Assembly (NCBI GenBank): GCA_964517075.1
Contig: CAZFAT010000051.1
Coordinates: forward strand, 1 to 11,778
DNA: 11,778 bases
Reading direction: 5' to 3'
Origin: CAZFAT01 sp964517075
GTDB taxonomy: Bacteria; Acidobacteriota; Vicinamibacteria; Vicinamibacterales; SCN-69-37
Every line of letters starts with the position of its first letter. The stretch's first letter is position 1. This document shows positions 6,249 to 11,778 of this stretch, in pieces. A program made the position numbers and the translations under genes. The notes below the pieces were generated by a model. The model was not told the origin of the DNA. It saw only the letters and a list, made by a program, of their open reading frames with translations, and did not search any database.

Positions 6249-8018
6249 GTGACGACTCACGAACGACCCCATCGGTCCGCCCGGCGCGGATCGGCCCCGC
6301 GCGACCACCGCGGACCGGCTGACGATCCGCTCGCCCGCGAGCAGGGCTACATCCGCAAACCCCACGGCGGCCGCCTCCGGGTGGCGTTGGCCTTCCCGAA
6401 CACCTACCACGTCGGGATGTCGAACCTGGGGCTCCAGACCGTCTACCGCCTCTTCAACGCCGACAACCGGGTCGTTTGCGAGCGCGTCTTCCTCCCGCCA
6501 CGGCCGGCCGTCGCCGAGATGCTCGCGCGCCGCACGCCACTCACGACCATCGAGTCCGGCACGCCCGTCCGCGACTTCGACGTCTTCGCCCTGTCCGTCT
6601 CCTTCGAATGGGACTATACGAATGTCGTCACCTTGCTGCGGCTGGCGGGTCTCGAGCCGCGCGCCGATCGGCGTGACCCGCGCGATCCCTTGATTGTCAT
6701 CGGGGGGGCCGTCACGTTCGTGAACCCCGAGCCGCTCGCCCCGTTCGCCGATCTCATCGCCGCCGGTGAAGCCGAGCTGCTGGTCCCCTCGATCGTTGAC
6801 GCGTTCTCGGAGACCGGGAGCCGTGACCGCGACGCGCTCCTCGGCCGGCTGGCCACGGCTCGCGGCTGCTATGTCCCGAGCTTCTACGACGTGACCTACG
6901 ACGGCCCTGGCAGGGTCGCGGCGATTACGCCGCGCCCGGACTCCGGAGCGCCCGCCGTGGTGCGCAAGGCCGCGGTCCGCGCCGCCGACGAGCTCGATCC
7001 GCCCGCGACCACGATCTTCACGCCCGACACGGAGTTCGGGTCGCGCCTGCTGATCGAAGTGGTCCGCGGCTGCGCCAACCTCTGTCGCTTCTGCTGGGCC
7101 GGCTACAACTACCTGCCCGTGCGCCCCTTCTCGACGAGCCGCATCCTCGAGATCGCCGAGGCGGCGCGGCCCCACGCGAATCGCGTCGGACTGGTCTCCA
7201 TCGCGCTCTGCGATCATCCCGACATCGAGCTGATCCTGTCGCGCCTCGTCGGGCTGGGCTACGGCATCAGCCCCGCCTCGCTGCGCCTCGACGATCTCAC
7301 GCCGGCCATCGTGTCGCTCCTCCGCGAGAGCGGCGAGCGGTCCATCACGATCGCGCCAGAAACCGGCTCGGATCGGCTGCGGCGCGTCATTAACAAGACC
7401 GTCACCAACGACCAGATCCTCGACAAGGCCGACCTCATCTTCCGGACCGGCATGGAGAACCTGAAGCTCTACTTCATGATCGGCCTCCCCTCCGAGACCG
7501 ACGAGGACCTGGTCGCGATTCGCGATCTGACCATGGCCCTGCGCGCCCGGATGCTCGCATCGGCGCGGGAGGCCGGCACGATCGGCCGGCTGGTCGCGTC
7601 CGTCAATCCCCTCGTGCCCAAGCCCGGGACGACTTACCAGTGGCTGCCGATGACTCGCGCCCGGGTCATCGAGGAGAAGGCGGACCGGCTCCGCGCCCTC
7701 GTGTCCGATCTGGACAACGTCTACTTCAACATCAAGTCGGAACGGCATTCGTACTACCAGGGCCTCCTCTCGCTCGGTGACCGGCGTGTCGCACCCGTGA
7801 TCGAGCTGGCCGAACGGAACGGGGGCAATTGGCGCGCGGCCGTGGCCGAATCCGGTCTGGACGCCGACGCGTACCTCTACCGCGACCGCACGGCCGACGC
7901 GTTCCTGCCGTGGCAGATCATCGACGGCGGCATGAAGACCAGCTTCCTGCGCGACGAGCTCGCCAAGAGCGAGCGCGCGGAATGGACGCTGCCAGCCAAG
8001 ATGGAAGTGAGAAGTTAG
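6249..8018 (+). CDS. Radical SAM protein with N-terminal B12-binding-like domain
   Basis: This 589-aa protein belongs to the large radical SAM proteins with a cobalamin-binding-like N-terminus (TIGR03960/YgiQ-like group). Such enzymes use a [4Fe-4S] cluster to cleave S-adenosylmethionine and start radical chemistry. The cluster ligands are C275, C279 and C282 in RGCANLCRFCWAGYNYLPVR. The N-terminal domain (about 40-190) contains RVALAFPNTYHVGMSNLG, LSVSFEWDYTNV and IGGAVTFVNPEPL; no DxHxxG cobalamin histidine motif is visible. The barrel continues with ITIAPETGSDRLR and ENLKLYFMIGLP, ending near PLVPKPGTTYQW. GTG at 6249 is my choice. TTG at 6183 would extend it by 22 low-complexity residues, and neither has a Shine-Dalgarno site. 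The reaction and substrate are unknown, and the neighbours give no pathway. Confidence 0.88.
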   Translation: MTTHERPHRSARRGSAPRDHRGPADDPLAREQGYIRKPHGGRLRVALAFPNTYHVGMSNLGLQTVYRLFNADNRVVCERVFLPPRPAVAEMLARRTPLTTIESGTPVRDFDVFALSVSFEWDYTNVVTLLRLAGLEPRADRRDPRDPLIVIGGAVTFVNPEPLAPFADLIAAGEAELLVPSIVDAFSETGSRDRDALLGRLATARGCYVPSFYDVTYDGPGRVAAITPRPDSGAPAVVRKAAVRAADELDPPATTIFTPDTEFGSRLLIEVVRGCANLCRFCWAGYNYLPVRPFSTSRILEIAEAARPHANRVGLVSIALCDHPDIELILSRLVGLGYGISPASLRLDDLTPAIVSLLRESGERSITIAPETGSDRLRRVINKTVTNDQILDKADLIFRTGMENLKLYFMIGLPSETDEDLVAIRDLTMALRARMLASAREAGTIGRLVASVNPLVPKPGTTYQWLPMTRARVIEEKADRLRALVSDLDNVYFNIKSERHSYYQGLLSLGDRRVAPVIELAERNGGNWRAAVAESGLDADAYLYRDRTADAFLPWQIIDGGMKTSFLRDELAKSERAEWTLPAKMEVRS

Positions 8019-8034
8019 AACTTCTCACTTCCAT
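8001..8034. terminator. Perfect 16-bp inverted repeat between convergent genes, probable bidirectional terminator
   Basis: ATGGAAGTGAGAAGTT (8001-8016) is followed by AG and then its exact reverse complement (8019-8034). The 2-nt loop is the last two bases of the radical SAM TAG stop (8016-8018). The right arm's final base is the last base of the opposing gene's TAA stop (8034-8036). The arms are internally heptameric (GAAGTGA, GAAGTTA). No T-run follows on either strand, so intrinsic termination is plausible but not typical. Confidence 0.6.
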
Positions 8035-8333
8035 TAGACCGCCTGCGCCAGTTCCGCCTCGTGTTCCTTGTAGGCCTCGACAATCAGATCGCGGAGGCGA
8101 TCCTGGCTCGTGGAGTCCATGATGGGGCGCAGCAGCGCGAAGCTGCGCCGCTCGCCGTTCACCGAGTACTGCCGGGCGGGGAACGTGACGTTGCGCCCGC
8201 CGGTCTTCCGCTCCCAGACCGCGAACCCCACCAGCTTCAGGCCATCCAGCGGTCCGCCCGAAAAGTGCAGCTCGGCATCCGCCAGCTTGCCCGGGGGATT
8301 GCCCTTGTCATTCGGAAAGAATTTGATCGTCAT
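8034..8333 (-). CDS. Small SpoVG-like protein, function unknown
   Basis: A 99-aa soluble protein starting MTIKFFPNDKGNPPGKLADAE. No signal peptide or membrane segment is seen. The order of elements is: a beta-strand DAELHF (18-23), LDGLKLVGFAVWERKTGG, NVTFPARQYSVNGERRSFALLRPI, then a C-terminal helix (DRLRDLIVEAYKEHEAELAQ). This resembles SpoVG (97 aa in B. subtilis), which has a strand, a P-x-(K/R) segment, a gap, an HPI-like segment and a helix. SpoVG binds nucleic acid and tunes gene expression, but whether that holds here is inference from weak similarity. ATG at 8333 is chosen because GGAGG lies 11 nt upstream and the upstream extension (to 8468) is low in recognisable protein character. 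It is convergent with the radical SAM gene and shares its terminal hairpin. Confidence 0.72.
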   Translation of the reverse strand: MTIKFFPNDKGNPPGKLADAELHFSGGPLDGLKLVGFAVWERKTGGRNVTFPARQYSVNGERRSFALLRPIMDSTSQDRLRDLIVEAYKEHEAELAQAV

Positions 8334-8344
8334 CGTGTCGTGCG

Positions 8345-8349
8345 CCTCC
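8345..8349 (-). promoter_or_regulatory. Ribosome binding site (GGAGG) of the SpoVG-like gene
   Basis: A full GGAGG on the - strand lies 11 nt before the ATG at 8333. It supports that start over the in-frame upstream starts at 8411 and 8468. Confidence 0.6.
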
Positions 8350-8518
8350 ACCGGATGTCCGGCGGGGACGTGAGAGGCAAGCGCCGCGCCAACGTGCCCG
8401 CGGACGCGCATCGGCCCGTAACTGCCGCTAACATGGCGGCTTGGACGTGTCAGGTCGGTGTCGTTCAAGTGGCGCGAGCGCCGGATGACGCCTGCAGTTA
8501 ACGTCCGGCAAGGAAACG

Positions 8519-9289
8519 ATGGTGAAAGCGACGACTGGAGTTGTCACAACGTTCGAGCGGTTCACGGACGATCCGGCGATCGGATTCGTGTCGACCGCGC
8601 TCAAACCGTTGGCCCAACACATCTTCACGACTAGCACGCTGTCGTTCCGGGGCGCGGGCGCCGATGACGACTACCGGCGACTGGGCGCCGCGCTGGGCGT
8701 GGCCCCCGACCGGCTCGTCGGCGTTCGGCAGGTGCACGGACGCACGGTCCTGCGCCTTCACGCCGACGAGCCGCTGCCCGCCGAGATTCCCGACGCCGAC
8801 GCCATCGTCTCTACCGATCCGGCATGCGCCGTCATCGTGCGCGTCGCGGACTGCGTGCCGGTCCTGATGGCCGATCGCCACGGCCGTGTGGTCGCCGCGG
8901 TTCATGCCGGCTGGCGCGGAACCGTCGCCGGCGTCGCCGCCGCCACCGTGGCGGCCATCGTCGAGCTGGGGGTTCCTGCCGTCGACCTGGTGGCGGCGAT
9001 GGGGCCCAGCATCGGCGCCTGCTGCTACCAGGTTGACGCGCCAGTCCGTGACGCATTCCTCACGGCCTGGCCGTGCGCCGCCGACTGCTTCGCCGAAGAC
9101 GGGCCGGGCCGATGGCGGCTGGATCTTTGGCGGGCGAACGCGGATCAGCTGGCGGGCGCGGGGATCGCGGGCGAGGCCATCCACCAGGCCCGGCTCTGCA
9201 CCGCTCATCATCCCGATCTGTGTCACTCCTACCGCCGCGACGGCATGCAGGCGGGGAGGATGATGGCGGGGATTCGCGTCAGAACTTGA
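8519..9289 (+). CDS. pgeF: Peptidoglycan editing factor PgeF (YfiH/laccase-domain family)
   Basis: This 256-aa protein belongs to the YfiH/DUF152 metal-binding family. In E. coli the protein corrects peptidoglycan precursors that carry L-serine instead of L-alanine. Relatives have purine nucleoside phosphorylase, deaminase or polyphenol oxidase activity in vitro. The three expected metal ligands are present: H73 in QVHG, C112 in VRVADCVPVLM and H129 in AAVHAGWRGTV. The family blocks MGPSIGACCYQV (161-172) and DLWRAN (202-207) are also there, as is the C-terminal LCTAHHPDLCHSYRRDG (226-242). Length matches the family. AAGGAA at 8510-8515 supports the ATG. The gene stands alone on this strand, and its last 11 bp overlap the end of the convergent zinc-ribbon gene. 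Confidence 0.93.
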   Translation: MVKATTGVVTTFERFTDDPAIGFVSTALKPLAQHIFTTSTLSFRGAGADDDYRRLGAALGVAPDRLVGVRQVHGRTVLRLHADEPLPAEIPDADAIVSTDPACAVIVRVADCVPVLMADRHGRVVAAVHAGWRGTVAGVAAATVAAIVELGVPAVDLVAAMGPSIGACCYQVDAPVRDAFLTAWPCAADCFAEDGPGRWRLDLWRANADQLAGAGIAGEAIHQARLCTAHHPDLCHSYRRDGMQAGRMMAGIRVRT

Positions 9290-9725
9290 ACAGATCGTCG
9301 AACGCCTTCCGCGCGCCGCTCGAGCCGGCCGCGGGTGTCGAGCCGGTTTCGCGCTCGATGCTCACGCGAGGCGTGTAGAGCGTGCAGGTATTCCGGGCGT
9401 CCTTCGGGCTGATGCGGGCGGGGATCGCCTGCGTGCACTCGAAGCGGGCGCCCGCGTCGAACGACACACAGTGCAGGCACGCATGCAGGTCGACCCCGCA
9501 CTTTGCGCAGCGGGTGTCGGCGGCAATGTCCGCCGCCTGCAGATGGCCGCAGCGGGCACAGCGGAACACCTCGCGGAAGCCCGGCATGTTGGGGACGCGC
9601 GGGTCGCGGGGCATCCGCGGGTCGCGCGGTTCGGGCGTTCGCTTCGGCCCCTCGGGCCGCCGCTCGCCCCGGCCCGACGCCCCGTCATCCTGATAGCCGC
9701 GTTGGCGATATTTGCGATCAGACAC
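9279..9725 (-). CDS. Eight-cysteine zinc-ribbon-like protein, function unknown
   Basis: A 148-aa protein in two parts. Residues 1-50 are basic, Gly/Pro/Arg-rich and probably disordered (MSDRKYRQRGYQDD; RDPRMPRDPRVP). The C-terminal part holds C56xxC59, C73xxC76 and C83xxC86, then C97 and C114. The first four look like a zinc ribbon (FRCARCGHLQ...TRCAKCG). The second four form a separate module of the type CxxC-x-x-FD-x(3)-RFEC-x(16)-C-x-x-Y-x-PR, which could bind zinc or an iron-sulfur cluster. I do not know a function for it. GTG at 9725 is chosen because MSDRKYRQRG is a plausible N-terminus and a GAGAG lies about 9 nt before it; TTG at 9740 is an alternative. It is downstream of the RNase HI gene on the same strand, separated by a repeat. 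Confidence 0.75.
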   Translation of the reverse strand: MSDRKYRQRGYQDDGASGRGERRPEGPKRTPEPRDPRMPRDPRVPNMPGFREVFRCARCGHLQAADIAADTRCAKCGVDLHACLHCVSFDAGARFECTQAIPARISPKDARNTCTLYTPRVSIERETGSTPAAGSSGARKAFDDLFKF

Positions 9726-9740
9726 GGCAGTGACTCTCAA

Positions 9741-9862
9741 CTGACAATTTGTCGATTGTCGATTGTCGATTGGATTTGATGATTTGCCGATTGATCATCG
9801 ACCGCCTCCCATCGTCATTCCTCAATCCAATCGTCAACTGGCAATCAACCAATCGTCAATGG
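9741..9862. repeat. GTCGATT heptamer array and inverted CAATC repeats between RNase HI and zinc-ribbon genes
   Basis: Three perfect copies of GTCGATT (9751-9771) are followed by TTGATGATTTG (9776-9786). CGATTGGATT (9767-9776) and its exact reverse complement AATCCAATCG (9824-9833) form an inverted pair with a 47-nt loop. The right flank ends in CAATCGTCAATGG (9850-9862), which covers the stop codon of the RNase HI gene. The spacer is far more AT-rich than the genes beside it. It could fold in RNA and separate the two genes' expression. Confidence 0.75.
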
Positions 9863-10302
9863 CTCTTGCCCGCCTGTGCCGCCTGGTCCATCGCGTCATT
9901 GGCGAGCTGGTCGGCGCGTATGTTGAGCTCGCGCCGGACGTGCTCGAAGTTCACGCGGCCGATGCGGTGCACGAGCAGCCGCGCCTGGCCGTAGAGGGGC
10001 TTCAGCCCGTCGTGCTTCACCTTGAAGACGCCCCGCATCTGCTGGACCAGCAGGAGCGAGTCCGACCTCACGTGCACGTCCGTGGCGCCATGGTCGGCGC
10101 ACCACGCCAGGGCCGCGAGCAGGCCCTGGTACTCGGCGACGTTGTTGGTGGCGTGGGGCAGCGTCCCCGCGATCTCGGCAATCACCGCGCCCGTCTCGTC
10201 CGCGATGACCGCCCCCCACCCGGCCGGTCCGGGATTGCCGCGGGCGCCACCATCGATGTGCACGAAGAACGATGACATAGGTCTCAGAACTGATGCACTC
10301 AT
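9856..10302 (-). CDS. Ribonuclease HI-family protein
   Basis: This 148-aa RNase H-fold protein cleaves the RNA strand of RNA-DNA hybrids, by family. Numbered from the ATG at 10302, the four catalytic acids are visible: D17 in FVHIDGGARGNPGPAGWG, E57 in NNVAEYQGLLAAL, D81 in VRSDSLLLVQQM and D131 in RRELNIRADQLAN. The ARGNPGPAG and NVAEYQ forms mark the compact RNase HI group seen in YpdQ/RnhC-like proteins rather than E. coli RnhA. Its ATG overlaps the upstream gene's TGA (ATGA), which supports that start and translational coupling. An inner ATG at 10278 (MSSFFVHIDGG) matches the usual family N-terminus and remains possible. The same zinc-ribbon/RNase H pairing is known in mycobacteria (Rv2229c-Rv2228c). 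Confidence 0.92.
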   Translation of the reverse strand: MSASVLRPMSSFFVHIDGGARGNPGPAGWGAVIADETGAVIAEIAGTLPHATNNVAEYQGLLAALAWCADHGATDVHVRSDSLLLVQQMRGVFKVKHDGLKPLYGQARLLVHRIGRVNFEHVRRELNIRADQLANDAMDQAAQAGKSH

Positions 10303-11012
10303 GCCTGTGGCGCGACGAAATACAGGATCCGCTGGCAGCTCTCGCACTGGACGATGGTGTCGTTGCGGCGGATTATCTGGGCGACGTGTGGCCGCAGGCG
10401 CACGTGGCAGGCCGTGCAGGTTTCTCCCGCCAATCGCGCGACGGCGATTCCACGCCGGCCCTTGAGCAACTGTTCATAGGTGGCCAGGTGCCTCGCCTCC
10501 ACGCCGGCCGCCTGCTTCGCGCGCTCGGCCGCCAGTCTCGACAGATCGGCCTCGAGCGCCTGTCGCTCGGTCCCGAGCGCGGCCCGGGCGGCGTCCCCCT
10601 CGCGCCGGGCCTCGGCGACGGCCGCCTCTGCGGCCTTCAGATCCGCGGTCAGGGCGTCAGCGGCCTCGAGCAGGACGAGGATCTGCTCCTCGACCCCGTC
10701 CTTCTCCGCCTTCGCCCCTGCGATTTCGTGCAGCAGCGCCGTGTACTCCTGGTTGGTCTTGACGGCGGCCTTGTGGGCGTCGAAGCGCGCCAGCCGAGTA
10801 TCGACACCGGCGACGTCCTTCTCCAGCGCCCGCCGCTTCTCGTTGTTCTCCCCGAGCCGGGCTTTCGCGGCCTCGCGCGCCGCCGCAGCCTCCGCGGCCC
10901 GGGCCGCAATGGCGTCCTCGGCCGCCGGCAGCTCGCCCAACCGGCGCCGCGCGGTGTCCGCGGCGGTGTCGAGCGCCTGCAAGGCGATCAGGTGGTCGAG
11001 CGCCGGGAGCAT
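10299..11012 (-). CDS. Coiled-coil C4 zinc-ribbon protein (DUF164/CdsZ-like)
   Basis: A 237-aa protein with a long Ala/Glu/Arg-rich helical hairpin (about 5-180) followed by a C4 zinc ribbon (PF02591 type). The ribbon cysteines are C199 and C202 (ETCTACHVRLRP) and C223 and C226 (VQCESCQRILYF). HKAAVKTNQEYTALLHEI (80-97) is the well-conserved turn region of the family. Members have been proposed to bind nucleic acid or act as chaperone-like factors (chlamydial CT398/CdsZ); the role in free-living bacteria is unsettled. No Shine-Dalgarno site precedes the ATG; AGTGTA at 11022-11027 reads TACACT on the coding strand and could be a -10 box very close to the start. It is cotranscribed with the RNase HI gene, whose ATG overlaps its stop. 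Confidence 0.9.
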   Translation of the reverse strand: MLPALDHLIALQALDTAADTARRRLGELPAAEDAIAARAAEAAAAREAAKARLGENNEKRRALEKDVAGVDTRLARFDAHKAAVKTNQEYTALLHEIAGAKAEKDGVEEQILVLLEAADALTADLKAAEAAVAEARREGDAARAALGTERQALEADLSRLAAERAKQAAGVEARHLATYEQLLKGRRGIAVARLAGETCTACHVRLRPHVAQIIRRNDTIVQCESCQRILYFVAPQA

Positions 11013-11050
11013 TGGGAGCGAAGTGTATCAGGCCGCTTCGGCGCGCCGGC

Positions 11051-11173
11051 CTTCGGCTGGCTTCATGAGTGTGCGTGGCTCGCCAGCCGAAGCTCGTTCA
11101 GGATGACGACGGCCCGCCGTCGCGCTTCGCGCTTTGGCGGGCAGCCTTCGCCTGCATTCATGAGCGAAGGCTG
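11051..11173. repeat. Cluster of three REP-like palindromes
   Basis: There are three perfect stems in 123 bp. CTTCGGCTGGC (11051-11061) pairs with GCCAGCCGAAG (11082-11092). GCCCGCC (11112-11118) pairs with GGCGGGC (11136-11142). CAGCCTTCGC (11142-11151) pairs with GCGAAGGCTG (11164-11173). TTCATGAG occurs within both outer loops. The last stem reaches two bases into the 3' CCA of the tRNA. The layout resembles dispersed extragenic palindromes; the last stem could also serve as the tRNA terminator. Confidence 0.65.
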
Positions 11174-11247
11174 GTGGGCCCCCCAGGATTCGAACCTGGG
11201 ACCAACCGGTTATGAGCCGGCAGCTCTCACCGCTGAGCTAGGGGCCC
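11172..11247 (-). tRNA. tRNA with CAU anticodon, probably tRNA-Ile2 (alternative: elongator tRNA-Met)
   Basis: Read on the - strand, a full 76-nt cloverleaf including an encoded CCA. The parts are: acceptor GGGCCCC/GGGGCCC, D stem GCTC/GAGC with an 8-nt loop, anticodon stem GCCGG/CCGGT and anticodon loop CTCATAA (CAU at 11212-11214). A 5-nt variable loop TGGTC and T stem CCAGG/CCTGG with TTCGAAT complete it. The CTCATAA loop and TTGGTC after the anticodon stem resemble tRNA-Ile2, whose C34 is modified to lysidine by TilS. An elongator Met assignment cannot be ruled out by eye. It lies 48 bp after the rpoD stop on the same strand. Confidence 0.95.
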
Positions 11248-11254
11248 GGGAAGT

Positions 11255-11282
11255 GACACCTTTGACCTTGAACGTCTAACCT
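11255..11282. repeat. Degenerate NNNACCT heptamer tract between rpoD and the tRNA
   Basis: Four consecutive 7-mers, GACACCT, TTGACCT, TGAACGT and CTAACCT, share ACCT (one with ACGT) at positions 4-7. They fill most of the 48-bp spacer. With only four imperfect units, chance is not excluded. Confidence 0.45.
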
Positions 11283-11295
11283 GACTGCGAAGCCC

Positions 11296-11778
11296 TTACC
11301 GTCCTTCCAGAAACGGCTTGAGCCGACGGCTGCGGGACGGGTGGCGGAGCTTGCGGAGCGCCTTGGCTTCGATCTGCCGGATGCGCTCGCGCGTGACGGC
11401 GAAGCTCTGACCCACTTCCTCGAGCGTGTGCTCGGAGCCTTCGCCCACGCCAAAGCGCATCTTGATGACGCGCTCCTCGCGCGGCGTCAGCGTCTTGAGG
11501 ACGTTGTCGGTCTGCTCCTTGAGGTTGAGATTGATCACCGCCTCGGACGGCGACACGACGTTCGTGTCCGGGATGAAGTCCCCGAGATGCGAATCCTCCT
11601 CCTCCCCGATCGGCGTCTCGAGCGAGATCGGTTCCTGCGCGATCTTCAGGACCTTGCGGACCTTGGACACGGGGATGTCCATGCGCTGCGCGATTTCCTC
11701 GGACGTCGGTTCGCGGCCGAGCTCCTGCACGAGCGCGCGCGACGTCCGGATGAGCTTGTTGATCGTCTCGATCATGTG
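11296..11778 (-). CDS. rpoD: RNA polymerase sigma factor RpoD, C-terminal part (5' end beyond the window)
   Basis: The C-terminal 160 residues of the primary (housekeeping) sigma factor, which directs RNA polymerase to most promoters. The visible part starts inside region 3 with HMIETINKL and runs through SRALVQELGREPTSEEIA. PISLETPIGEEEDSHLGDFI corresponds to the region 3.2 finger. Region 4 contains TPREERVIKMRFGVG and the -35-binding helix-turn-helix HTLEEVGQSFAVTRERIRQIEAKALRKLRHP, ending FLEGR. These motifs are those of group 1 sigma factors and are unbroken. The frame is open to the window edge (codon CAC at 11776-11778), so the ATG at 11775 is internal. The tRNA lies directly downstream on the same strand. 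Confidence 0.97.
   Translation of the reverse strand, partial: HMIETINKLIRTSRALVQELGREPTSEEIAQRMDIPVSKVRKVLKIAQEPISLETPIGEEEDSHLGDFIPDTNVVSPSEAVINLNLKEQTDNVLKTLTPREERVIKMRFGVGEGSEHTLEEVGQSFAVTRERIRQIEAKALRKLRHPSRSRRLKPFLEGR

Noticed and set aside
6159..7748. 529-codon open frame on the - strand opposite the radical SAM gene
   Set aside because: Asp/Gly/Arg-rich low-complexity translation with no domain; the + strand holds the conserved radical SAM motifs.
10293..11279. 328-codon + strand frame ending in WWAPQDSNLGPTGYEPAALT
   Set aside because: That C-terminus is the familiar false protein produced by translating the opposite strand of a tRNA; the rest is antisense to the CdsZ-like gene.

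Overview
This is a GC-rich chromosomal window. The best clue to its origin is a pair of large tandem proteins with the N-terminal layout of the 'VWFA-related Acidobacterial domain' family (TIGR03436), which points to Acidobacteriota. The high GC and the low-complexity intergenic repeats fit an uncultured lineage near Vicinamibacteria, but that finer placement is inference. Most of the window is housekeeping genes. No CRISPR array, insertion sequence, prophage or obvious new multi-gene defence system is visible.

Layout from left to right. The 3' part of secF (Sec translocase; its 5' end probably lies before the window) is followed by a VapBC-type toxin-antitoxin pair on the + strand (948-1624). 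Two paralogous exported VWFA-like proteins then lie head-to-tail on the - strand (5775-1676). A frame-broken scrap of a third copy sits just upstream (5858-5945). After a gene-poor stretch comes a radical SAM protein on the + strand (about 6249-8018). It ends in a perfect 16-bp hairpin shared with a convergent SpoVG-like small protein on the - strand. Next is pgeF (yfiH) on the + strand, which overlaps tail-to-tail an 8-cysteine zinc-ribbon-like protein. The right end is entirely - strand, read from the right edge: the end of rpoD, a CAU-anticodon tRNA (probably Ile2), a cluster of palindromes, a coiled-coil/C4 zinc-ribbon protein (DUF164/CdsZ-like) and an RNase HI-family protein. The last two overlap by 4 bp (ATGA) and form a conserved pair.

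The least ordinary feature is between the genes. Five short spacers carry degenerate tandem repeats with a 7-bp period but with different unit sequences (TGATGCG, ATTGATN/TCAATCC, GAAGTGA, GTCGATT, NNNACCT). The CAATC/GATTG type recurs on both strands. It also appears inside the apparent N-terminal reading frame of one VWFA paralog, as an in-frame 28-codon insertion. Together with the VWFA array and its remnant third copy, these tracts are the observations most worth following.
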